From Sialis fuliginosa (Eukaryota; Arthropoda; Insecta; Megaloptera; Sialidae), in contig OY540810.1 in the NCBI GenBank assembly GCA_961205875.1, positions 20,522,001 through 20,586,000 on the forward strand: a stretch of 64,000 bases of DNA. Reading direction: 5' to 3'. A model generated the notes under the pieces. It was not told the origin of the DNA. It ran no database searches and worked only from the letters and a program-made list of their open reading frames with translations. Position numbers and translations under genes: made by a program. Shown in pieces: positions 48,142 to 58,114 of this stretch (position 1 is the stretch's first letter; every line of letters begins with the position of its first letter).

Positions 48142-48832
48142 TATACAAGTGAGTAAAAAGTATGGAATATTGCTCATATTTTCTAAAATATTCTTTATTT
48201 AAATGAAAGGTTGTAGTAAAAGTTTTTAGAGAAATTATTTCCCATGTAAAAAAATTGGTGCTATCAGTTACTATGGCACCAAAAATCTATTTATTTAAAT
48301 GATAACATATGTTTTTTATAGATTCTATATGATTCTATGAATAGATTTTTTTACATACAAAACTGAAAATTTTTAATGATATTGATACGAAAAATTTTAA
48401 GAAAAATTAACTGTAACTTAACCAAGTAAGTCTTGAAAAATGACTAAAACTTGCAAAAAATGATCATACTTTACAAAATGTAAGAGTTTCTTTTAGAAAA
48501 AGAATACATGTGTTGGGGCAACAATGGACATCATTTTGAATATTTGATGTTTTACAAGTTTCAGTCGTTTTTTAAGGTTTGCTTGTTTAAGTTAAAGTTA
48601 ATGTGATATAAGATTATAAAAGTTCATTTTTTTCAAAATTTTTTCGTACGCAATGCCAATAAAATTTTACGTTGTCATTTAAAAAAATAGAATCGGATGC
48701 CATAGTAATATAAGTGCTAGCACCAATTTTTTACATACAAAATAATTTCTCTAAAAACCTTTACTTTTTTTTTAAATAATGAATATTTTAGAAAATATGA
48801 GCAATATTCTATTTTTTTACTCACACTGTGTA
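48142..48832. mobile_element. Palindromic miniature element (GAGTAAAAAGTATGG), long form
   Basis: Same ends and arms as 28981-29491 (GAGTAAAAAGTATGGAATAT at the left, CACAGTGTGAGTAAAA reverse-complemented at the right). It also has a further inner palindrome of about 180-200 bp, TTAACTGTAACTTAACCAAG facing TTAACTTTAACTTAAACAAG. TA beside the CACAGTG end suits a Tc1/mariner-type target. Non-coding. Confidence 0.7.
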
Positions 48833-51061
48833 TTTAAACATATGTATATTGTATCCGGACAGTTCTTCAAAAGTCATTTGTTTTTCAAAAATTTGTTCAA
48901 AGGCAATTTTTTCATAAGTAATTTATTCGAAATTTTCATTTTATTTTTCAATTACATATGTTAGCTCTTTATTAAGGAAATTTTACAATTGCAGAAATCC
49001 AGTAAATACTGTTATTTAAAAAAAATATTACTTTTATTATACGCTTGTCAAACCAAGTTAGTAACTATATTATTGGTGCAATATTTTTAAGAAACGGCAT
49101 ATTGGATAACACAAATATAAACATAAATCCTACACGTTATATCAACTGTCTTTGGTGAGAGCAATCTCTGCGGGCTCAATCTCCTTTCGTGAAGTTGGGA
49201 GTTAATTCATTATTATACGTCAAACATAAAATATTTTCATGAAAAATTCGAAATTTTCATTCGAATAAAATTTTTCGAACAACTTACTTATTGTGAGAAC
49301 CATAAAATTTATATTCTATTATTATTTTTGCTGTTATATCATTAAATATCTTTTTAGGGTGTTTAAAATAAAGTTTTACACAGCTTATATTTAAATATAT
49401 TAACATTTTTGTTAAATATTATGAGACAGTAATGACAGAAACCAGAAAATACAATTTTCTTGATTAAAAAATAAGTCTTGTAGGAAGTAGTGAATAAAGT
49501 CAGCCAGGCGGAAATCGTTGAAACTTTCTTTTCTTTTTTAATTTAAAAATGTAGATGTATTAAATGAGTTGTATTATATTAATATATTTGTGAAATATAA
49601 TATAATAATGTATCCATCTTAATTTATATGTAAGTAATAGTTTAATAGAGTATTCAAATGACCATAAATAAATATTACTTAAAATCAAACAATTTAATTG
49701 AGATAATTTATTGTAAGTAACTCTTTTACATAAAATTGATAATTCTAAAACAAATTGCACTCCATTTGTCTGTGCTATTTTTCTTTCTAGTGGGAGAATG
49801 AAATTGTTTTATCTAGAAGTAAATTAAAGTACTCCAATCTGTAAATGTTTACTAACATTATACATACATATTGTAAATATCGTATATAAATATTTTCTTA
49901 GGATGCTTCGATATATTATGTATATTATGTAGGCATATTAAATATTAAAACTGGAGAATGACTTCCTCTTGTGTATAATTTAGTTTAGTATTTTTCCTGC
50001 CAGATCAAGTTATAAATGTATATTTTAAAATGATTACTTATTTTATAAACAAAAAGTAAATAACAAAGGTCATAGCCGAAAAAATAACCTAGATTACTTC
50101 TTAAAATTGTTTTTTTATTTTTTAGGTATGTTTTTCCACAGACAAAAAGTGGTTATATATGTTTGAGATTATTTTAAAAAGGACATTTAAGAAAAAATTC
50201 AAGACTGTGTTTAGATAAAATCGGGTAATTTCATAAATTTTTTTCATTATAAAAAAATAATGTTTTTCAAGACCTAATAATCAACCTTAAATTTTCCTGG
50301 AAAATTAAATCCAATTATTAGAGAAAAAAAATTGTTTTCAATTTTTATATTTTAATTATTTACAACTAAAATAATACTTTGCCGAATTAAGAATCTTTTA
50401 TAAAAAAACTTTATCGAAATTGGAGCATACGTACGTTACCCATTCTTACCAAGTTATGGCATTTAATGTTGTGTTTTATATATATTTTCTTTTTGCATCT
50501 ACAAATTCATAGGGAGATAATACAATAAACACATTGTCAAGACAATACGACAGTCGACAATGCAATATGTGCTGACGTAATTTACATTCAATTCTAATAT
50601 ATGTATTTGCATATTTATTATTCCATCCCCAACCCACAAAAAGAAAACTCCATTATAACGCCCTATTAATCTTATACATATCCAACCTATATAATAATAT
50701 CTAGTTCGTAGCTCACTTCATTGGGTATCTCGATTGACCCGATGTGAACGAGGTTGGCTTTAGTATTGATTAATTATAATTTGGGTTAACAACTTCAATT
50801 ACTAACTCAAGTGTCTTCGTCTGATGAGTGCAAGAACAGGTACACTCTTCACTCTTTGACGCGTTTGCCTGCACTATAAGCTTCTAATTATCTGAAATTC
50901 TTCAAAGATCGTAATTACATAACCCATATTCAATAATATACATAGATACATATATCTTTTTTAATTTTTTTTTAAATTTCACCCAATGATACGTATGGAG
51001 GGTTGTATTTGTTGTTTTAGTTGACCCGGTAAACGTTGTTCTGTCCAAAAATATATTTTTT
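48833..51061. other. A+T-rich non-coding DNA
   Basis: No gene or recognisable element in about 2.2 kb; 50680-50880 is slightly richer in G+C with interrupted frames. Confidence 0.45.
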
Positions 51062-51420
51062 AAATCATACCATAAATACACATTTTCGTAAATATTTCAA
51101 CTCCAGCACCACCTACCGGGTCCATTTTTTTGTAAAATATATTTATTTTCACGTAACTAACATAGGTATATTCTGAATATGAGCTAATTCGGACCATAAA
51201 TATATATTATCGACCCCAGCGCCACCTACCGGGTTCAAAAAAGATAAACCTAATGGAGCACCAAACGAACATATGGTGTCGATATGACTTCGATACGTCC
51301 AGTATTTAGGCTTGATGAGATTACATAAAAAAACGTTGTGATATATTTTTTATATGGAAAAAATACAGTTTTTCGAAATATCTTGACCCCAGCGCCACCT
51401 ATCGGGTCTAAAAAATCACC
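51062..51420 (+). repeat. Triplicated CCATAAATA..CCCCAGCGCCACCTACCGGGT unit
   Basis: The core CAGCrCCACCTAyCGGGT occurs at 51104-51121, 51217-51234 and 51390-51407, each preceded by TTTTCGnAAATAT-like and CGACCC-like sequence, and followed by TCnAAAAAA. Spacing is 113 and 173 bases. In two of the three units GCGCCACCT is the complement of AGGTGGCGC, the core reported for insect CTCF. The overlapping frames on both strands are not called. Confidence 0.55.
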
Positions 51421-52019
51421 CAGTGATTTAGGCCTGATGAGGACATATACGCATACACACGTACCAACGTTTAATATATTAATATATACATATAATATAT
51501 ACATACAAATAACTCGGTCAAATATGGTCATACAGCGATACAAAAAAGCAAATCGAAAAAAAACTGATCTACAAAACTTATTCATGAAATTTGGTCCAAA
51601 AAATTTAGAGACTTAAAATTGGTATAAATATACTTTTTACAATTTTTTGACGATAGCAAAAATAATGGGAGTCATAGAGCTTTTTTATTCAGCGCCAAAA
51701 TCGCGTAATAAAAACACAGTCTGGTTAAGAGGCCACGTCGTTTTTTTTGTTGATCTGTGTAATTTATACAATATGATAACGAGATATAATATAATATTTA
51801 TGTATATACGTTACATCTTAATATCCTAAATTACATATTCGTAGCATTGTTTTCCACGAAAATAGTAACACATGTTTTGGTGGGTTCTTTTATGTAAAAT
51901 GATTATATACACATTTATTTAGATTCGTGTATTGTTGTACCCGTGTGGTCCTACCTGTTATTTACAAAACAAATTATATGAAAAATTCCCACAAAGTAAA
52001 CAATAATGATTAGAGTACT
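51421..52019. other. A+T-rich non-coding DNA
   Basis: No gene or recognisable element. Confidence 0.45.
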
Positions 52020-52110
52020 GCCTGATTGAGGGAAGACGGCCGATGTCACAGCGGTGTGGAAATGACATGCGACACGCAACGCTGATGCTTATCTGCCACT
52101 GACATTGAGC
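52020..52110. other. Small G+C-richer islet
   Basis: AAGACGGCCGATGTCACAGC then GGTGTGGAAATGACATGCGA. Frames are open for about 30 codons on the - strand. Too short to interpret. Confidence 0.2.
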
Positions 52111-52284
52111 TATTTTAAAATAGTTTGTGTGTCGAATATTTCACATAGGCGTCCATTATTTTGTTATGCATAGTATCAATTTTGTATAAATGGCAATAGA
52201 ACTATTATTACAGTCCTATTCTTAAAAATTGTGTAAGACTCAAGTAAGATTTATAGTTTCAGAGCACTATGTTACCCAACAAGA

Positions 52285-52776
52285 TACCTTTTAGGGTTCC
52301 GAAGAACCCTAGAAATCTCACTTTGTTGTCCGTCCTTTTCAGTAAAAGCAAAATATCTCATAAACTATATAAGCTATAGAAACTTGAAATTTTTACTGAA
52401 TATTTAAAATGATGCCTTTTAGTAAAAGATGTACAAATTTGTTGAAAAATAATTTTTCAGGTGGGGGGGGGGCTAAGGAGCTAAAACTAGGTAAAAAATA
52501 TATTTTTTTATACTAAGGCATCTGGCACGTCAAAATGTATAACCAAAGCAGTTGAATTTGAACCCCTGTCTTATATTATTCTAAATCAAAAATTGCGCCT
52601 GTAGGGAGCTTTAAATCAAATCCAAAATTAAAAACAAAAAAATTGTGTAGCGAGGCGTGCGGGGTGTCAAAATGTAAATCTCAATCAGTAAAATTTGATC
52701 CTATTTTTTATATTTTTTCAAAAATGCACCTGTAAGTGGCTCCAATTAGTCTACGTCTTGGCCGGATTTTTTTAAT
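52285..52776 (+). repeat. Dispersed repeat with GGGTTCCG start and CTTGGCCGGATTTTT end
   Basis: AGGGTTCCGAAGAACCCTAG, then CTCACTTTGTTGTCCGTCC and a G-rich core (10 G at 52463-52472), ending ACGTCTTGGCCGGATTTTT. It is the same structural family as 32629-33196, although the interiors have diverged. The resemblance to Lepidopteran repeats is from memory. Confidence 0.5.
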
Positions 52777-52841
52777 CTAACCGCGAACCTTCAATAGCGC
52801 AGAGGTATCCAATTATTCTTAAAATCCATGCACTATTGGTG

Positions 52842-52997
52842 CTGCACACGAAATGAGAGGAGACTAGAGTTAAGTAAGTCTCGTTTCGTTTCGGTTTTTT
52901 TAATTGAGAGTTTCGTCTGATCTTGTGGAAATTATAACGATTTCGTCTCTTACTTGTGACCGAGACCAAGACTGAGAAGAATCTTGGTCTCGTGTGA
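52842..52997. repeat. GAGAC-rich repeat with CACACGA ends
   Basis: GCTGCACACGAAATGAGAGG at the left, TCTTGGTCTCGTGTGAGTT at the right, with CACACGA-type ends in inverted orientation and many GAGAC/GTCTC words between. The left end matches GCTGCACATGAGACCAGC at 60.91 kb. A small hAT-like element is possible. Confidence 0.45.
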
Positions 52998-53078
52998 GTT
53001 AAAAAAATGTTTTTCCATTTATTTTTACGTAATAAAGAAAGAAATTTTGAATTATTACGAATTTTAGATATATATACA

Positions 53079-53220
53079 GGGTGGTCCGGTTTGGGATACA
53101 GGTATTTTAAAAGCTAATTCTTTGGCTCATTGTTTGTAAAAAAAAATGTATGGGAAGGTGGGGTCTATCTTCAACACCCTCTGAGCTACAGAGTGTTTAA
53201 AACTTCCTTCAGAGTAGTAC
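53079..53220 (+). mobile_element. Possible transposon end TACAGGGTGGTCCGG
   Basis: TATACAGGGTGGTCCGGTTT followed by a G+C-richer stretch to about 53215. TA plus CAGGGTGG is a common start of Tc1/mariner-type elements, but no partner end or transposase was found. The 84-codon frame starting at 53130 has no recognised domain. Confidence 0.25.
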
Positions 53221-54766
53221 TTATGTACAAACAAAGATTATCTCATAACTGCCGAAGTAACGTAACTAGAGCAACCACAATGAGTCAGTTTCATAGGTAT
53301 TTAACTAACGTATTTTTCAGTATTAGCGTTATTGCTAGCCGTGTTATTGCTCATCACAGTCAAAAAATATATTTATTTTTTTGAAAATTTATATGAAAAT
53401 GATATTTTTCCCAAAAGTACCTACAATATGTGGTATTTTTTATCATTATTTTGGTATGTCATAATTAAGATTATTATGATTAAAACAAATCATTTCCAGT
53501 TATATTCTTTTAGGTCAACCTTACATTTTCTTTTTTTTGTATTAAAACTAAAAATAAACCATTTAATCAACTAAATTATACAAGCAACCAAAAACAAGTA
53601 CAAACATAAATAAAAAAAGTTTTTTTTTTATAAAGTTTGTATCTTATGAATTTTTTCGCAAGCGGCTTTAAAAAAGTCAAATATGAAACGGAAGTACGTA
53701 GAGTCTGTAAAGTGGAACGGAAACGGTTCATTCATTAAAGCTGATGATTTACATGCAGAATATCTGATAAACTTATGTCTAAATTATTCAGTTCGCTTTA
53801 CCTTCTCCAGAGTAAAGCCTATCCTGAAGACGGTTCATGATGAAATTTAACAGAAACGTCAATCATTTCAACCAATAGGATTTGGCGTATATCAGTTTGT
53901 TATGTTCAGATAACGAAAACATGAGGCTTCGTTAAGACTTTGTTAAGAAAAATTTATTTTGGTTGAAATTATAGAGATCTATTTATTATTTATGATATAA
54001 TCAATATTGTATAATGCTAAGATGTATGAGTTTAGGCATTGATTTGAATATTTTTTTTACAATAATTAAATTTGTGTATTAAGTTGACGAAAAGCTCTTT
54101 TTAGACTTAATTAATTAAACAATCCTTCAAAAGAAGGTTGCATTATCCGGACAATGTTTTCTGGACGCTAAATACGAATTTGGCAAAAAAACTCACTAAT
54201 TTCTAAAAAAGTTTGCTATCGTCAAAAAATTGATAATAATTGAAATTATAGATAATTTTTTGATCAAAAATGAATTACTTTTGTAGTTCAACCTTTTTTC
54301 TTCAATTTCCTTTTTTGTATCGATTATTTTATTTTTGCATCTACGCCACTGTACATATGTATAATAATATGTAGTTTATGGATGCGGAAACACTTTTTCA
54401 GTGTTTATGAAGCTTTAAATTACTTCATGCAAGAATTAATTTTTATTAATTTTTGTTTGTTATACTTTTTGTTAGTGTATTCTCACTATGTAATTAAATC
54501 TAATAAAATAATAATATGTTACCAAATAACAATGAATCTTAGTTTATATCTTTATCTGTTTAAAATACAAAACTAAACGAAATAACGATCATACGAGTAT
54601 CAAATATACTTTTAAAATATGTCTCTTAAGAAAAATATTCTCTTAATAAAATAAATCTTGCAAAATCTTAAATAAATAATTCAATCTATATCTACAAAGA
54701 AAGCGGTTCTAGTGACTGACTCACCAACACCCAAATCTCTGGATTTAACATGAAATTTTATGGATT
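53221..54766. other. A+T-rich non-coding DNA
   Basis: No gene or recognisable element; 53.68-53.95 kb is slightly richer in G+C without a convincing frame. Confidence 0.45.
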
Positions 54767-54976
54767 TCATTAAGAATACTAATACTAATATTATAAATGC
54801 GAAAGTAACTCTGTTTGTTACCTTTTCACGGCTAAGCCGCTGAACCGACCTTGACTAAATTTGGCAGAGAGATAGCTTATATCCTAAGGAAGGGCAAAGG
54901 CTACTTTATATCTCGAAAATTTGATTACATAAAAAAATACAAATTTCACGCGAACGAAGTCACGTGTAGAAGCTAG
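54767..54976 (+). mobile_element. Helitron-like non-autonomous element (TAATATTATAAATGCGAAAG)
   Basis: Starts TC at 54767, then CTAATATTATAAATGCGAAA, CGGCTAAGCCGCTGAACCG, TTTGGCAGAGAGATAGCTTA, and ends TTTCACGCGAACGAAGTC, then CTAG (54973-54976) next to T. This order is very common in Lepidopteran genomes, where I recall it as the end of Helitrons. The CGAACGAAG hairpin and CTAG match the other Helitron-like ends here. Confidence 0.6.
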
Positions 54977-55054
54977 TTCTTTATAAAGGTGAATTATATA
55001 GGCGATTTTTTTAAGTTGAACCCTAAAAGAAATTACAACCCTATGTTGTTTTTG

Positions 55055-55310
55055 AGTTTACTGTCTACAGACAGACGCAGACATCATGGCGAAAATAATC
55101 AGACTGAATTTAGGGAAGGTTAGAATGGATATTACTATCAAAATTTCAATTTTGAAAAATAATCGACTTAAGAATACTTACTTATCTCTACCTCTATAAA
55201 AGGAAGTTCAATTATTCTACATGTTCTAGGTAATCTCAAAAACTACTGAACCGATTTTAATGCAGTTTTCACGAATAGTTAGATAACTTTTTGAGCAGGC
55301 TCCTATTTTT
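55055..55310 (+). repeat. GGCGAAAATAGTC-family fragment followed by an interspersed-repeat fragment
   Basis: CATCATGGCGAAAATAATCA and AAGGTTAGAATGGATATTAC match the copies at 6.6 and 63.77 kb. From 55231 AAAAACTACTGAACCGATTT is the conserved wording of another common insect repeat. Both are partial. Confidence 0.5.
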
Positions 55311-56236
55311 TTAATAAAAATGAAGACTAAAAAAATCTTTTATTCAATAGTTTTTTGTTTCCAAGATGTACCACAGTACAAAACTATAATTTGTACAAGA
55401 CATAGCCGTTGAATAAAGAATTCTATAATTATTTACGGTTTGAATATTTTACTATTTTAGATCACGTCTCTTTAAAATATTTTGTTGAACAATTGGATAT
55501 TTTTTTAACATATCAAGGCAAAATTCAACATTAATCATCCTAATTATTAAATAAAAATATTGAAAATTGTTAATTTCGGAATTACCACATACGTTCAAAT
55601 ATAGAAATAATATAACTAACAAAAATATTATAGAAAAAGAGGCTAACGTGTTTTATATAATTTACATTTTTATATTCCCGGGTAATACCGGGTCCAATCT
55701 GCTATAGTACTGTATCCATAAATAAAAAGTCTTAAATTAATTAATGTAATATAGTAAAAAACTAAAAAAAACGCACAATCAACTAGCGATCTATTATAAT
55801 TGAAAATTGCACTGATATTCTATAATCTGATGACAGAATTAAATCCAAGAAGTTAAAACGATCTATAATCTTATTCCTGTATTTATCGAAGTGTTATGAA
55901 ACGGCGAATGCCAGACACTCAAATCCTGTAACTGATGGATACTAAGACAAATTAAACTGAATTCCGTGTATGTGCTCACTTGACCATAAAGGGTTATACA
56001 CAAGGTATTAAAATATAGTATATATAGGTATATATGTGAGGATTACGTGAAATCCGATTATCCAACCTACAGAAAATTGAATTGCTTTCTATGGAATGCC
56101 GTTGACATTCATTTTTTGCTAGATCAGACAAAATTGATATTATTTTATTTTGTTCTATTATAAAAAAATGAATTTAACTCGACGAGCGTTGAAAAATATA
56201 AGTTTTTTTATGTGTAATGCGGTATATCAATAATAA
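55311..56236. other. A+T-rich non-coding DNA
   Basis: No gene or recognisable element. Confidence 0.45.
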
Positions 56237-57036
56237 AGGTATAGGCAACCTTTTTAGCTGGTGGGTCAAATGCGAAACAATTTCTAAATAAATACAGTTT
56301 ATTTTGTATATGTTTCGTTTTTAAGTTGAATTTATAACTCAGCCAAAAATGGTTATAGAAAAATCTAAAATACATTTTTTTTAAATTGAAACTAAAACTG
56401 TACTCAAAATTGAAAATAAATCTAGTTTTTTTATCTTTGTTTCAATATTGTATTACTACTAGGAACTTAAAGTAGGCACTTGGAACCACATACATACATT
56501 CCGATTTGATTTTGTTGCTTTTGACCAAAAAAGAGTTGTTCCACGGGCTGGGTATTGTAGAGCTGGGAGCGGGCCGTGAATTTTTCGGATCACGGCCGTG
56601 ACCCGACGTGAACGTTAACGACTTTTAAATTTTGAATCGTGAACGTGCGTGATCGTGAGTCAAATTAAAACAACCATGCGTGAGTATATTTTTGTCGTGC
56701 GTGAGCCTGTGAGTATATTTTGAAAATATTTTTTTTATAAACTTATTTGATCATTTTTTAATATCTGAACTAATAATGCATAGATATAATAATGTTTTAA
56801 AAAGGAATTTGACTTTAAACAAATAGTATAAAAAATAAATGTCATTTTTAGAAGCACTTTCACATGGTCAGTATTGCCAACTCTATCAGAACACCAAATA
56901 AAGATTTAAAAATGAATTGCTTTTACTTGTATTAGAAATGCAGTTTAGAAGAAATAATATAAATATAAAATATACACATAATATATTGCACGTATAAAAT
57001 TTACTCACGCGCCCAGTTCTAGGGTATTGCCCATAA
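56237..57036. mobile_element. Older hAT-like element, host of a nested insertion
   Basis: AAGGTATAGGCAACCTTTTT at the left and TTATGGGCAATACCCAGCCC (right, reverse-complemented) resemble the CAGGGGTGGGCAACC ends of the element at 15.0 kb. The right end is split by the insertion at 56558-57021. Without the insertion the element would be about 330 bp. The 87-codon - strand frame overlapping this region is not supported. Confidence 0.45.
56558..57021. mobile_element. hAT-like element with perfect 8-bp target duplication
   Basis: The octamer GGGTATTG lies immediately outside both ends (56550-56557 and 57022-57029). The inverted ends are TAGAGCTGGGAGCG and TAGAACTGGGCGCG (right, reverse-complemented). 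The left subterminal 150 bp is filled with CGTGA and CGTGAACGT words, as expected of transposase-binding arrays. No transposase is encoded. The exact duplication indicates a recent insertion relative to its surroundings. Confidence 0.8.
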
Positions 57037-58114
57037 ATTAAAAGAAAAAATACTTCAATTAATATTTTTTGATATTTTTTAAAAATATTGGATGGCTTAA
57101 GAAAATTTAAATGACTTAAAATCGGATAGCTAAGCTCTTGTACCAACAAATACTAATGAAAATTAACATTTTTTACAAATGGTTGATTATCAGATAAAAT
57201 AGTTTGAAAATTGGTACCAATATAATATTTTATTTCCTTCTTAATAGACTTTAAATAAATTTAAATAACATCGGAATAAAAGAATAAATTACTACACCAA
57301 ATATTGACACCCATTGTCATTATATTTGTTAATATAATTAACTAAAATAAAAATTATATACATGTTTTGGTAATGTATTATATCCACTGATTCATTAATT
57401 AAAATTAATGTGATATTCATAAGTAGATAATTAATCCTTTTGATGTTGTGATTAGTGAACTGTTAGAAATTTCCATAACATTTACACAACCCCAGGCACT
57501 ATGTGTTCAAAATATAAAATATAAAGGTTTAGTTTAATTAATTTCACATATTGTATTGTTATAATAATAATAATATTATATATATATGTATATAAAATCA
57601 AGTGCAGGTATTTGTATAAAATGTAAATATAAATTAAAAAAATAAGACATGAAATAAAATTATTATTTAAGTATATTGTGTATTTTAATAATATATTTAC
57701 AAATGTATGTACAATGTGCATAATAAATATTTTATACGCCTGTTTATGTATACATATAATGTATGCAATTGACAGTAACATTTTAAATATATTAAAATTT
57801 AAAATAGTAATAATAAATTATAAGCAATTATTATTAAAATAATTTATAAATAAATATGTTAAAATATTAATATAATAATAGTAGTATATAGTTGTGAATA
57901 GTAGGTACACCAATACTCTAATTCCGACGATACAAAGGGATTTATAATATGAAATCAAATAGTATATTAGTGTAGGTCTAGATTTATAAATTTTACTATA
58001 TATATACATATATTATATATAACAAACACTAAATTAAAGTATATTTCTCGATGAGCAACAAGGTTCACTATATGTATATGTATAATAAAATAAGAAAAAT
58101 ATTGCGCGACTCGT
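57037..58114. other. Extremely A+T-rich non-coding DNA
   Basis: Dominated by A and T. The 99-codon - strand frame at 57482-57781 is nearly all Ile, Tyr, Leu and Asn and is taken as chance. No element recognised. Confidence 0.5.

Noticed and set aside
51250-51616. Overlapping 111- and 92-codon frames on opposite strands
   Set aside because: Both run through the triplicated CCACCTACCGGG unit; no protein family visible.
53130-53384. 84-codon frame next to a CAGGGTGG transposon-like start
   Set aside because: No transposase motif (no helix-turn-helix pattern or DDE signature) and no second end.
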